DNA of 64,000 bases from Phytoactinopolyspora halotolerans (GTDB lineage Bacteria; Actinomycetota; Actinomycetes; Jiangellales; Jiangellaceae): assembly GCF_010550675.1 (NCBI RefSeq), contig NZ_JAAGOA010000001.1:455334-519333 (forward strand). The letters are read 5' to 3'. Below are positions 42,232 to 52,377 of this stretch, piece after piece. The number at the start of each line of letters is the position of its first letter. The stretch's first letter is position 1. A program made the translations under genes and the position numbers. The notes beneath the pieces were generated by a model. That model was not told the DNA's origin, searched no databases, and saw only the letters and a program-made list of their open reading frames with translations.

Positions 42232-42412
42232 AAATCAACAATCCGCCGGAGTCGATCCGTCATTGGGCGACAGTTTCGGTCGATGTATGTGCCGCGTGGG
42301 CGGGATCGGCGCCGGGGCTGTGCGCTCATGCCGGCGCGCTGGGAGCGGCGCGAGGGTGAGAAACGTCCACTGGGCGAAACTCGAGGTGTAATCGTTTCGT
42401 TACCCGGGGACT

Positions 42413-43207
42413 ATGAAAAAGATGACTCGTATCGATGAGAAGGCGTTCTGGGAACGGCGGCTTGCGGCGGACTGGACCGAGAGCGGCGTCGGCTATCACG
42501 CGCTCGGTCGACAGTTCAACGCCTGGGTGTACCGCGTGCGGCGGGAGGTGTTCCTGCGTGAAGCGAGTTCTCTTGCCCTGGGTGCCACGAGCAGAGTGTT
42601 GGATGTCGGCTCCGGAACCGGCGTGTACGTCCGGTGCTGGAAGCAGCTCGGAATCGGCGACGTCGTGGGCAGCGACCTCACCGACGCGGCGGTCGAACGG
42701 TTACGCGAGCGGCACCCGGACGTGAAGTTCGTCCGTGCGGATGTCAGCCGTGCGCAGGACGAGCTCCCGGCAGCGTCGTTCGACGCGGTGTCGTGCATGG
42801 ATGTCCTGTTCCACATCACCGATGACGATCGTTACCTGGCCGCCGTACAGAATCTCGCCCGGGTACTCCGACCCGGTGGCTACGCCGTGCTGTCGGAGAA
42901 CTTCCTGCATCGCGGGCCTGAATACACCGAGCACCAAGTCAATCGCACCATGCCGTGGATCGTCTCGGCCCTGGAGGACGCTGGCCTGCGGGTCGAACGG
43001 CGCGTGCCCATGCTCTACCTGATGAACGCGCAGGTCGATGCGCCGCCCATATGGCGCAAGCTATGGGGCGGAGCGCTGCGAGCCGCCACGCTGACGCCGC
43101 CGACCGGATGGCTGGCGGGCGCCGCGCTGTTCCCGATCGAGCGCCGGCTGGTGATCCGGGCCGACGAGAGCCCCACGACCGAGATGATGATCTGCCGGCG
43201 TACCTGA
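42413..43207 (+). CDS. class I SAM-dependent methyltransferase
   Basis: 264 residues from ATG 42413 (GGGGA upstream). SAM-binding motif I SRVLDVGSGTGVYVRCW is near residue 62, the acidic end of strand 2 GDVVGSDLTDAAVERL, motif II FDAVSCMDVLFHITDDDRY, and post-motif VLRPGGYAVLSENFL. The C-terminal part (PPIWRKLWGGALRAATLTPP) is amphipathic. The substrate is unknown. The gene shows no link to the zinc locus or the thiamine genes apart from position. Confidence 0.85.
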   Translation: MKKMTRIDEKAFWERRLAADWTESGVGYHALGRQFNAWVYRVRREVFLREASSLALGATSRVLDVGSGTGVYVRCWKQLGIGDVVGSDLTDAAVERLRERHPDVKFVRADVSRAQDELPAASFDAVSCMDVLFHITDDDRYLAAVQNLARVLRPGGYAVLSENFLHRGPEYTEHQVNRTMPWIVSALEDAGLRVERRVPMLYLMNAQVDAPPIWRKLWGGALRAATLTPPTGWLAGAALFPIERRLVIRADESPTTEMMICRRT

Positions 43208-43218
43208 CCAGCTACCGG

Positions 43219-44302
<1,084 letters not shown>

Positions 44303-44360
44303 CGGAGTTCTCCTTCCTGCCACGTCGTCCGGCACCTCGTTGCCTCGCGCGCAGGCGCCG

Positions 44361-45617
44361 TCATGACGCGGCCATGGAACGATGAGTATCGGCGAAGCGA
44401 GCCGGGTCGGCGGGCGAGACCGTGTCCGGGAACGCACCGTGCAGGCACCGATCGGCGACGGCTGCCGCGGTCAGCGGTGCCAGCAGGATCCCATTCCGGT
44501 AGTGGCCGGTGGCCAGCAACAGGCCGGGAACACCGGAGTCGCCGATCAGCGGGACGTTGTCCGGGCTTCCCGGCCGCGCTCGTGCGGTGGTGTCGATGAC
44601 GGGCAGCTCATCCAGCCCTGGGATCAGCGCCCGTGCATCCCGCAGCAGCGCGAACAGTCCACCGGCGGTGATCATCCGATCGTCCGGTTGCTCCTCGCTG
44701 GTGGCACCGACGACGATCTCGCCGTTCTCGCGAGGCACCGCGTAGACCGGCCGAGACTGGACGATACCCCGGAGAACGTGGTGGAGCCGGAACGAGGGTT
44801 CATGGCGGGCATCCAGCCGCACCACCTGTCCCTTCACCGGCCGGGTCGGCACGTCGAGTCCGGGTGGCCCGAGTACGGCCGCGTCGCCGGGGCCGTCCCC
44901 GGTGGCGGCCAGGAGGCGGCCGGACGCGACCGCTTTGCTGCCCCAGCCGGCCGCCAGGATTACCGTCGTGGCCCGATGTGGCCGGCCGCGGTCGTCGAGC
45001 ACACCGGTCACCCGTTCCGTGTGCTCGGTGAGCAGGGCGACCGCGCGGCGCGGGACGAGTTCGACGTCACGGCGGGAGAGCCCGGCCATCAGCGCCGCGT
45101 GGACGGCCCGCGGATCCGCCTCGTGGTCGTCGGCCGCCCACACGGCACCGGCCACTCGCGGTCCCAGCGACGGCTCCATCCGGCGGGCCTCCGTGGCATC
45201 GATCTCCACCGCGTTCAGGCCCCACTGACGCTGCAGGGCCAGCACCCGTCGGAGCTGCCGACGATCATCCGAGTCGAAGGCCGCCGTCAGCGTTCCGGTC
45301 CGCCGATACCCGGTCGGGTGCCCGGTCTCCGACTCCAACTCGGCTGCGAACCCGGGCCAGAGCCCGGCCGATTCGACGTTCAACCGCATCAGGTCGTGTT
45401 CGCCGAACGTGCTCTCCGCGACGGCGGCGAGCATCCCGGCCGCGGCGAAGGTGGCGCCACCTCCCGGCTCCGGGTCCAGGCAGCGTACCGTCAGGCCACG
45501 GCCCGCCAGCCGCCACGCGATCGAGGCCCCGATGATCCCGCAGCCGATGACCAGGGCGTCGGTGGGGTGTTCGGAGAACGCGTCCGGCGGCAGGGCCACG
45601 GATGTCTGGGCTCCCAT
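44361..45617 (-). CDS. thiO: glycine oxidase
   Basis: 418 residues from ATG 45617. FAD-dependent D-amino-acid-oxidase fold: the N-terminal [22 protein letters not shown] dinucleotide-binding motif, [26 protein letters not shown], and the C-terminal [19 protein letters not shown]. Oxidises glycine to dehydroglycine for the ThiG reaction. First gene after the TPP riboswitch. Confidence 0.94.
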   Translation of the reverse strand: MGAQTSVALPPDAFSEHPTDALVIGCGIIGASIAWRLAGRGLTVRCLDPEPGGGATFAAAGMLAAVAESTFGEHDLMRLNVESAGLWPGFAAELESETGHPTGYRRTGTLTAAFDSDDRRQLRRVLALQRQWGLNAVEIDATEARRMEPSLGPRVAGAVWAADDHEADPRAVHAALMAGLSRRDVELVPRRAVALLTEHTERVTGVLDDRGRPHRATTVILAAGWGSKAVASGRLLAATGDGPGDAAVLGPPGLDVPTRPVKGQVVRLDARHEPSFRLHHVLRGIVQSRPVYAVPRENGEIVVGATSEEQPDDRMITAGGLFALLRDARALIPGLDELPVIDTTARARPGSPDNVPLIGDSGVPGLLLATGHYRNGILLAPLTAAAVADRCLHGAFPDTVSPADPARFADTHRSMAAS

Positions 45618-45624
45618 ATCCGGA

Positions 45625-45777
45625 TAGCTCCCTTCGCTGGCATGATCCAGATCAGGTACGACGGTCGGCCGACTCGGCCCTCTCAGCCCCCACCCACCCC
45701 ATGATCATGAACATTTACCGTTCTCATGGCACGGTAAATGTTCATGATCATGGGGGCGGGGCGGGCTCCCGTGCTCT
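45625..45777 (-). ncRNA. TPP riboswitch with an expanded P3 arm
   Basis: Read on the minus strand, the conserved core is complete: CACGGGAGCCCG on the 5' side, GGGCTGAGAGG closing P3, then ACCTGATCTGGATCATGCC and AGCGAAGGGAGC. It ends just upstream of thiO. P3 is not the usual short stem: between its two strands lies a 59-nt palindrome with 24-bp arms (45697-45755). The GC-rich flanks (CCGCCCCGCCCCC and GGGGTGGGTGGGGG) extend the pairing. Represses thiO-thiS-thiG when TPP is abundant. Confidence 0.93.
45697..45755. repeat. 24-bp-arm palindrome inside the TPP riboswitch P3 arm
   Basis: CCCCATGATCATGAACATTT ACCG (45697-45720) and its exact complement (45732-45755) flank an 11-nt loop TTCTCATGGCA. 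Differs in its arms from the 62.6-kb cassette termini but shares the ATGATCATG core. A 14-nt half-match occurs at 29289-29302. Confidence 0.9.
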
Positions 45778-45838
45778 TGGGTCCACAGTACGCCGCCACC
45801 CGGTAGAGTCGGCCAGCCGAGTCGCTCGCGCAGCCGAC

Positions 45839-46519
45839 ATGTCAGACTCGTCGGCGATGAACACGTCCACAGATCCGAACCGTGAGCGGCTGGCCGGCGC
45901 CCGTCTGTACCTGTGCACCGACGCCCGTCGCGACAGCGGTGACCTCGAGCAGTTCCTGCACGCCGCACTGAGCGGCGGCGTCGATATCGTCCAGTTACGG
46001 GACAAGACCCTGGACGTCAAGGACGAGCTGGAGCTGCAGCCGCTGGTGGCGCGCGTCGCCGCTGAGTACGGTGCGCTGGTCGCGGTGAACGACCGCGCAG
46101 ACGTCGCCCGATTGACCGGTGCCACGGTATTCCACACCGGTCAGGGGGACCTTCCGGTGGGTGCGTCACGGCAGTTGTTGGGCCCGGACGTGATCCTCGG
46201 CCGGTCCACCGACTCGGTGCAGCTCGCCACCGAAGCCGATGCCGACCCGCACGTCGACTACTTCTGCGTCGGGCCGGTCTGGCCGACGCCGACGAAGGAG
46301 GGACGTGCCGCGGTGGGGCTGGAGACGGTCCGCGCGGTTGCGGAATCGGAGCCGCGCACGCCGTGGTTCGCCATCGGGGGCATCGATCAGAGCAACATCG
46401 AGCAGGTCGTCGACGCCGGTGCCCGACGGGTCGTCGTCGTCCGCGCGATCACTCAGGCCTCGGACCCCGAACAGGCGGCCGCCAGGTTGCGCTCCGTGTT
46501 GGTGGAGCCGGCCCGCTGA
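45839..46519 (+). CDS. thiE: thiamine-phosphate synthase
   Basis: 226 residues from ATG 45839; ATG 45857 ([14 protein letters not shown]) is equally plausible. TIM-barrel enzyme joining HMP-PP and thiazole phosphate. Signatures are [32 protein letters not shown] with pyrophosphate-binding residues, [35 protein letters not shown] and [15 protein letters not shown]. Divergent from thiO; its own promoter may lie near 45790-45815 (TAGAGT), outside the riboswitch. Confidence 0.94.
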   Translation: MSDSSAMNTSTDPNRERLAGARLYLCTDARRDSGDLEQFLHAALSGGVDIVQLRDKTLDVKDELELQPLVARVAAEYGALVAVNDRADVARLTGATVFHTGQGDLPVGASRQLLGPDVILGRSTDSVQLATEADADPHVDYFCVGPVWPTPTKEGRAAVGLETVRAVAESEPRTPWFAIGGIDQSNIEQVVDAGARRVVVVRAITQASDPEQAAARLRSVLVEPAR

Positions 46520-46592
46520 CATCGCCGGCCGGCGAGGACACGCGTCCTCACCGGCCGGAGGCGACGTCGGCGAGCGAGACCTCAACCGCTGG

Positions 46593-47654
46593 TCAGCGCA
46601 GCCAACCGTCGAGGTGCTCGGCGATGAAGTCGTCATCGCGGAGCTCCGGATAGGCCGCCCAGATCCGATCGATCTCCGCGAGCTGGCCTGGGCCGAGATC
46701 CTCCTTCTCGTCCAGGCACCAGGTGCCCAGCAGGAGGCCTTGACGACGCAGCACCTCGTGGATGCCGGGGATGCAGCCGTGGAAGTTGTTGCGGGCGTCG
46801 AAGATGGCGGCGTTCGCATCCGTCAGCGCGGTGTCCGTCGCGACCGCCTGTCGCAGCGCGTCGTCATCGCCGGCCTTCGCCCGGCGGGTCAGCTCCAGCA
46901 GGTTGACCGCGCTGTGCACCCATACCGCCCATTGCCCGAGCAGGCCGCCGACGAACTCCGCCCCGGTCGGATAGGTGGCCAGCAGGTCGCCGACGATGTG
47001 GTCATCGTTTCCCGTGTAGAAGGTGACGTCATCACCCCGGTCGGAGTCGGCGATGCCGTGCACCACGTCCAACGTCGCGTAGCGGTCGAAGGGCGCGACC
47101 TTGACGCCGACGACGGACGGGATATCCGCGAGCCGCCGCCAGAACGGCCGGGGCAGCGCCCGTCCGCCTACCGCCGGCTGCAGGTAGAACCCGATGACCG
47201 GAAGAACCTCGCCGACCGCGCGGGTGCGGTCGAGCAGCTGGTCGTCACTCAGATCGGTCGCGCCGTACGGGGCGAGCAAGACCAGGTCGTAGCCGAGCGA
47301 GGCGGCGAGCTCGGCCTCGGCCACCGCCTGGTCGGTCGGGCCGCACGCGCCCGCGACCAGCACCGGAGCCCGATCCGCGTACTCGGTGCTGGTAGTGGCG
47401 GCGAGCTCGAGGACCGGGCGCAGCAGGCCACGCTGCGGCTCGTGGATGGCGAACTGCGTGGTGTGCACGCCCACGGCGATGCCGCCCGCGCCGGCTTCCA
47501 GGTAATAGCGGGTGAGGGCGCGCTGACGGCGTTCGTCGATGCGTCGTTCGGCGTCGAGCGCGAGTGGGTGAGCGGGGATGACGGTGCCGGTGCGGAAGGT
47601 TTTCATCGATTCCTGACGATCGGTCGCGAGTGGCGGGGCTGCGGTGTCGGCCAT
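46593..47654 (-). CDS. DapA-superfamily (dihydrodipicolinate synthase-like) aldolase/lyase
   Basis: 353 residues from ATG 47654, sharing one base with the stop of the upstream epimerase gene. TIM-barrel: AGGIAVGVHTTQFAIHE, VLVAGACGPTDQAVAEAELAASLGYDLVLL, GFYLQPAVGG, and SVVGVKVAPFDRYATLD, where the Lys is the probable Schiff-base residue. It is not a lysine-biosynthesis DapA: the pattern diverges and the neighbours are accessory. Possibly cleaves or condenses a pyruvate-derived keto-sugar acid. The C-terminus is long and unusually acidic and Trp-rich. Confidence 0.8.
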   Translation of the reverse strand: MADTAAPPLATDRQESMKTFRTGTVIPAHPLALDAERRIDERRQRALTRYYLEAGAGGIAVGVHTTQFAIHEPQRGLLRPVLELAATTSTEYADRAPVLVAGACGPTDQAVAEAELAASLGYDLVLLAPYGATDLSDDQLLDRTRAVGEVLPVIGFYLQPAVGGRALPRPFWRRLADIPSVVGVKVAPFDRYATLDVVHGIADSDRGDDVTFYTGNDDHIVGDLLATYPTGAEFVGGLLGQWAVWVHSAVNLLELTRRAKAGDDDALRQAVATDTALTDANAAIFDARNNFHGCIPGIHEVLRRQGLLLGTWCLDEKEDLGPGQLAEIDRIWAAYPELRDDDFIAEHLDGWLR

Positions 47655-48673
47655 CAGAACTGGCCGTCCCGGACGTCGAATTTGGTCGGTTTGTCCAGGA
47701 GGGGAAGATCATTGCGGAGCCAGTCGGCCACCATCTCGACCAGTTCCGCAAGGGGTACGTCCGGGTAACCGAACAGTCCGTGGCAGCGGCCCGCGTTCGA
47801 CAGCAGGGCCGTGGCCGCCTCCGTTCCGGTGTATTGCACATCGGTTCCGAACGCCCGGGCGAACTGCTCGGCCACGCTGCGCACGGAGATCGTCTCCGGG
47901 CCGGTCAGGTTGAGCAGGAACGGCGGAACGTCGGCGTGCAGTAAGGAACGCAGGATGACCTCGTTCGCGTAGCCTTGCCAGACGACATTCGCATAGCCGG
48001 TGGTCAGGTCTACCGGCCGGCCCGCGTGGACCTGGCGAGCGATGTCGACGAGAACCCCGTAACGAGGCTCTACCGCGTAATTCAGTCGGATCAGCGCCGT
48101 GGGTGTCTGCCGGGTGGTGGCGAAGTGCGTGAAGATCCGCTCTCGTCCCAGGCAGGACATGGCGTAGTCGCCGACCGGGCCGACCGGATGGTCCTCGGTG
48201 GGTCCGCCGCTGCCGGTCTGCGTGAGCGGGTAGACATTGCCCGTCGAGAGGGCGACGATCCGGGATCCGGCATACCGTTCGGCGACTCGGCCGGGAAGGT
48301 ACGTATTGGTCGCCCACGTGGCCGGCTCATTCCCGGTGGCGCCGAACTTGGCGCCTACCAGAAACACCACGTTCTCTGCGTCCGGCAGGCCGGCCAGCGC
48401 GTCGTCGTCGGTGATGTCCGCGGGAACGACCCGAGCGCCGGCGGCGCGAAGCGCGTCCGCGGAGCCGGGTTGTGAGAAGCGCGAGACCGCGATCACATCC
48501 GCACCGGTGCCCGCTTCGGATATCGCTCGGGCGGCCAGCCGCACCAGACTCGGGCCCATCTTTCCGGCGGCGCCGAGCACGACGACGTCTCCGTCGAGCT
48601 TGCGCAGATCCTCGATCAATGCAGCTCGTGGCCGCGATAGACGCTCTTCCAGCTCTTCGACGCTCTGCACCAT
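47654..48673 (-). CDS. NAD-dependent epimerase/dehydratase (extended SDR)
   Basis: 339 residues from ATG 48673. The Rossmann motif DVVVLGAAGKMGPSLVRLAAR is near residue 30, followed by VVPADITDDDALAGLPDAENVVFL, RIVALSTGNVYPLTQTGSGG with the active-site Ser/Thr, and later a single Tyr (VGDYAMSCLGRERIF) in the YxxxK region. The position of Lys is taken by Gly-Arg, so catalysis may differ. Probably acts on a sugar or keto-acid processed with the overlapping aldolase-like protein. Divergent from the ABC transporter operon. Confidence 0.8.
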   Translation of the reverse strand: MVQSVEELEERLSRPRAALIEDLRKLDGDVVVLGAAGKMGPSLVRLAARAISEAGTGADVIAVSRFSQPGSADALRAAGARVVPADITDDDALAGLPDAENVVFLVGAKFGATGNEPATWATNTYLPGRVAERYAGSRIVALSTGNVYPLTQTGSGGPTEDHPVGPVGDYAMSCLGRERIFTHFATTRQTPTALIRLNYAVEPRYGVLVDIARQVHAGRPVDLTTGYANVVWQGYANEVILRSLLHADVPPFLLNLTGPETISVRSVAEQFARAFGTDVQYTGTEAATALLSNAGRCHGLFGYPDVPLAELVEMVADWLRNDLPLLDKPTKFDVRDGQF

Positions 48674-48770
48674 GTACCTTCCAGGGGCTCGTCGGTGTCC
48701 GGCCCGGCTGCCGGCACACCGTCGTGACGTTGCGGGGGTTGGCCATGACCCTGGGGTTGGCCATGCCCAA

Positions 48771-48785
48771 GTCTCATTTAGAGAC
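48771..48785. promoter_or_regulatory. GTCTC/GAGAC palindrome upstream of the epimerase gene
   Basis: GTCTCATTTAGAGAC is a perfect inverted repeat with a 5-nt AT-rich centre, 98 bp upstream of the epimerase start. TTGACT on the minus strand lies just beyond. Just below it GGGGTTGGCCATG is directly repeated twice (48735-48764). A likely operator of the catabolic genes. Confidence 0.5.
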
Positions 48786-49129
48786 AGCCTGAAAGTCAAG
48801 ATACAGATGGCCGTTAATGTCGATGCCGTAACGGTCGGGTATCGGTCGCCTCGTGCCGCCGCGTCATGACGGTCGACTTTGCCTGCCCGAATGGGTCAAG
48901 TTATCGCACGATAAGCGGCGTGCGGGCGTCGGAGGCGGGCCGTACGGGCGTCGTTTACCACCGAGCGTTATTTTCGGCAGGGACCTATTGTGCTCAACCG
49001 ATGACTGTAATAGTGTCTGGCGACATGCATCTGAGCGTCATCCGTCTCGGCGCGCCGGGATTGGACGGCTCGCACACATCTGGCCAGAGAGCGTCAGCGG
49101 CCACTCGTTCGGATCAGGAAGGAAGACCA
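48786..49129. promoter_or_regulatory. control region of the ABC transporter operon
   Basis: No gene. Holds TTATCGCACGATAA, a 14-bp palindrome at 48901-48914, and ACCTATTGTGC at 48983-48993, which recurs upstream of the regulator gene at 61780-61790. TATTGT (48986) to TAATAG (49008) with 16-bp spacing is a possible promoter, giving a leader of about 110 nt before the binding-protein gene. The region is less GC-rich than its surroundings. Confidence 0.5.
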
Positions 49130-50395
49130 ATGCGAACTCGACAGGTCTTGATGACCTCGGCGGCGCTCAGCACGCTCATGCTGGCGTCCGCCTGCGGCGG
49201 TGACGACGGCGACGACACGAACACCGGAAGCGCCGAGCCCGGCGAGGTCTCCGGCTCGGTGACGATGTGGACCTATCCGGTGATCGCCGACGAGACCGAA
49301 CACCGCACGTTCTGGGACGACACCGTCGAGGCGTTCGGTGAGGAATACCCGAACGTCGACGTGACCGTGGAGATCTTCCCGTGGGCCGATCGGGACCAGG
49401 CACTGTCCACGGCCATCGCCGGGAACAGCGCGCCGGACGTGGTCTACCTCATCCCCGACCAACTGCCGGGCTACGCGCGCAACCTGGAGCCGCTCGACGA
49501 CTACCTCTCCGACGAGGCCAAGGCGGACTACGTACCGAACGCCCTCGAGGCGGCCACCATCGACGGCCAGCTGATGGGTGCGCCCATCCTCGCGAGCGCC
49601 GTGACGCTCAGCTGCAACAAGGCCGTCTTCGACGACGTGGGCCAGAGCGAATACCCGGAGACCTGGGACGACCTGCGCGAGATGGCACCGACGTTCAAGG
49701 ACGCCGGGTACTACATGTTCGCCTACAGCGGCCACGTGGACCAGACGTTGAACCTGACCTTCTACCCGTTGCTCTGGCAGGCGGGCGGCGACGTCTTCAA
49801 CGAGGACGGCACCGAGGTCACCTTCAACAGCGAGGCAGGCGTCGAGGCGCTGACCTTCCTGCAGGAGATGGTCGAAGGAGGCTACGTCCCCGAGGATCTG
49901 CTCACCGGCAACCCGCCGATCGAGCAGACCAAACTCGCTCAGGGCAAGGTGGCGTGCCAGTGGCACAGCGAGGGCAAGCACCTGACGGACTTCTGGGGCG
50001 AGGAGAACATCGTCGTCCTGCCGCCGCTGACGAACACCGAGCAGGTGGCGTACGGCACGGTAGGCTCGCTGTCGATGCTGGCGTCGGCCGAGGACAAGGA
50101 CGCCGCGGGCGCCTGGATCTCCTTCGTCACCGATGCCGAGCGGGCCGCTGAGTACGATGAGGCGTCCGGGTTCCTCCCGGTCAAGGAGTCCACCGGCTCG
50201 CTGTACGAGGGGGACCCGCTGCTCGGTGAGGCCGAGAAGTACGTCGACCTGACCACCGTCGGTCCGCTGCACCAATCGGCGCGCGAGGTGATGGGCGTGC
50301 TCGCGCCCGAGATCCAGGCCGTGCTGATCGGCGAGAAGGAGCCGCAGCAGGCGCTCGACGACGCCGCCGCCGCGGCGCAGTCGGTGCTCCGATAA
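49130..50395 (+). CDS. ABC transporter substrate-binding lipoprotein (sugar type)
   Basis: 421 residues from ATG 49130 with GGAAGGAAG upstream. Signal peptide with lipobox LASAC and lipidated Cys22, then an acidic linker. Family SBP-1: GSVTMWTYPVIADETEHRTFWDD, AIAGNSAPDVVYLIPDQLPGY, LYPLLWQAGGDVFNEDGTEV-like ligand region (QAGGDVFNEDG), and PPLTNTEQVAYGTVGSLSML. Delivers an unidentified sugar or related solute to the two permeases downstream. No ATPase gene is present, so a shared multi-sugar ATPase such as MsiK is likely used. Confidence 0.92.
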   Translation: MRTRQVLMTSAALSTLMLASACGGDDGDDTNTGSAEPGEVSGSVTMWTYPVIADETEHRTFWDDTVEAFGEEYPNVDVTVEIFPWADRDQALSTAIAGNSAPDVVYLIPDQLPGYARNLEPLDDYLSDEAKADYVPNALEAATIDGQLMGAPILASAVTLSCNKAVFDDVGQSEYPETWDDLREMAPTFKDAGYYMFAYSGHVDQTLNLTFYPLLWQAGGDVFNEDGTEVTFNSEAGVEALTFLQEMVEGGYVPEDLLTGNPPIEQTKLAQGKVACQWHSEGKHLTDFWGEENIVVLPPLTNTEQVAYGTVGSLSMLASAEDKDAAGAWISFVTDAERAAEYDEASGFLPVKESTGSLYEGDPLLGEAEKYVDLTTVGPLHQSAREVMGVLAPEIQAVLIGEKEPQQALDDAAAAAQSVLR

Positions 50396-50427
50396 CGCGA
50401 CGAGTCGAAGGACACAGGGAGTCAGGT

Positions 50428-51336
50428 GTGATGGTGTCGGTCGACACGCTGCCCAGGACACGTCGAGGAGTGCGCGGAGCGCGCTGGCGGGAGGCGCGGA
50501 TCGCGCTTCTGTTCGTCCTGCCGTGCCTGCTGCTCTTCCTCGCGTTCCGGTTCGGCCCCGCGGTCGCCGGTAGTGTGCTGGCGTTCACCGACTACACGAT
50601 CGGAGCCGACACCAACTGGGTCGGCATGGAGAACCTGCGCCGGCTCAGCGAGGATCCCCTGTTCTGGCGAGCACTGCGTACCACACTCACGATCGCAGTG
50701 CTCGCCGTGCCACTGTCGATCCTCAGCTCGCTGGGCATGGCGCTACTGGTGCGTCGTGCCTTCCGCGGCTCCAAGCTGTTCCGGTCCATCTTCTTTCTGC
50801 CGGTCATCACCAGTCTCGTGCTCGCCGGCATCGTGTTCACCTGGATCTTCTCCGAGAGCGGCCCGTGGTCGTCGGTGATGGGGTGGTTCGGGCTTCCCGA
50901 CCAGTCCTGGCTGTCGGACACGACGCTGGTGATTCCGGCCATCGTGGTCGTGGCGGTCTGGAGCCGGTTCGGATTCGGCATGCTCATCCTGCTGGCCCGG
51001 CTCCAGGACATTCCGCGCGAGCTCGAGGAGGCGGCACTCGCCGACGGAGCCGGGGCGTGGCACCGGTTCCGGTACATCATCCTGCCGGAGCTGTACCCGG
51101 CGCTGTTCTTCCTCGGCATCATCGAGACCACGTTCACGTTCCAGATCTTCGACACTGTGTACGTCATGACCGGGGGCGGGCCGGCGAACTCCAGCTACGT
51201 CCTCGTTTACCAGCTGTACGACCAGGCGTTCCGATACTTCGACTTCGGCTACGCCTCCGCGATCGGCCTTGCCCTGTTCGTCATGACGTTCATCGTGGCC
51301 ATGATCCAGCGGATGACGTTGGGGAGAGAACGGTGA
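50428..51336 (+). CDS. ABC transporter permease (MalF-like)
   Basis: 302 residues from GTG 50428 (ATG 50431 is an alternative). Six membrane helices; the cytoplasmic EAA loop reads ELEEAALADGAGAWHRFRYIILPELYP, the ATPase docking site. N-terminal RIALLFVLPCLLLFLAFRFGP is typical of the sugar-transporter permease 1. Its stop overlaps the GTG of the second permease. Confidence 0.92.
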   Translation: MMVSVDTLPRTRRGVRGARWREARIALLFVLPCLLLFLAFRFGPAVAGSVLAFTDYTIGADTNWVGMENLRRLSEDPLFWRALRTTLTIAVLAVPLSILSSLGMALLVRRAFRGSKLFRSIFFLPVITSLVLAGIVFTWIFSESGPWSSVMGWFGLPDQSWLSDTTLVIPAIVVVAVWSRFGFGMLILLARLQDIPRELEEAALADGAGAWHRFRYIILPELYPALFFLGIIETTFTFQIFDTVYVMTGGGPANSSYVLVYQLYDQAFRYFDFGYASAIGLALFVMTFIVAMIQRMTLGRER

Positions 51337-52247
51337 CCCACCACACCGCCAGCACAACGACCCCGTCGACGCCCGGAAGCTCCGGGACCGGCGCACGAGG
51401 CGGCCGGCGACCCCGGCCGTACCGCGCCCTCGAGCCGCGGCGCTCGGCGAAGATCGCCCGCGGGGTGCTGCTGTTCGTCGCCGCCGCTGTGACGCTGTTC
51501 CCCTTCTACGCGATGGTCGTGCTGTCGTTCAAGCCGGTCGGACCGGTGGTGCTGCCCGACAGCCTCGCCCCCTGGGGTCTCTCGTTCGAGGCCTACGACC
51601 GCGTGATCGGCGCCAACAGCCTGCTCCGCTGGACGCTGAACACGTTCGTCTACTCGGCGGTCTCGGTGGTCGGGGTACTCTTCTTCTCTTCCCTCGCCGG
51701 CTACGCGTTCGCGAAGAAGCGGTTCCCCGGTAAGGAGGTGATGTTCTGGTCGTTCATCGCGATGCTGATGGTGCCGTACCACATCACCGTCGTGCCGGTG
51801 TTCATTCTGATCTCGAATGCCCAGGGCGTGAACACGTACTGGGGTCTGATCCTGCCGACGTTGGCGAACGCGCAGGCGGTCTTCCTGATGCGGCAGTTCA
51901 TCAAATCGCTCCCGGACGAACTGTTCGAGGCCGCGACGGTGGACGGCTGTTCGGAATGGCGGATGTACACGTCCATCGTGCTTCCGTTGATCAAACCGAT
52001 CCTGGCGACGCTCGGGGTGTTCGTCTTCCTTTGGCACTGGAATGACTTCCTGTGGCCGTTGATCATCGGGCAGAGCAACGATATGCGTACCCTCACCACC
52101 GGTCTGGCCTCAATGAACGCGGAGAACGTGCCGCTCAACGTGGTGCTTGCCGGGTCGGTCGTGGCGTTCGTGCCGATCTTCATGGCGTATCTGATCGGGC
52201 AACGGTACTTCAAGGAAGGCGTCACCATGTCCGGCATCAAGGGCTGA
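51333..52247 (+). CDS. ABC transporter permease (MalG-like)
   Basis: 304 residues from the GTG at 51333 that overlaps the preceding stop (GTGA). A cytoplasmic Ser/Thr/Arg-rich start of about 45 residues is followed by six helices. The EAA loop DELFEAATVDGCSEWRMYTSIVLPLIKP is complete, and the C-terminus GQRYFKEGVTMSGIKG is typical of MalG-type sugar permeases. Functions with the upstream permease and lipoprotein. Confidence 0.93.
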   Translation: MTHHTASTTTPSTPGSSGTGARGGRRPRPYRALEPRRSAKIARGVLLFVAAAVTLFPFYAMVVLSFKPVGPVVLPDSLAPWGLSFEAYDRVIGANSLLRWTLNTFVYSAVSVVGVLFFSSLAGYAFAKKRFPGKEVMFWSFIAMLMVPYHITVVPVFILISNAQGVNTYWGLILPTLANAQAVFLMRQFIKSLPDELFEAATVDGCSEWRMYTSIVLPLIKPILATLGVFVFLWHWNDFLWPLIIGQSNDMRTLTTGLASMNAENVPLNVVLAGSVVAFVPIFMAYLIGQRYFKEGVTMSGIKG

Positions 52248-52377
52248 CCGCCCGGCCGGACGACGCATCATGACACCGGCCATCGGCTGAGCCACCGGCC
52301 GGATCGCCGCGCCCGCCGACGGCGAGCGCGCGCCATCGCGACGACGGGGGATCACCGCACAACGAGGAGGATGTGTG

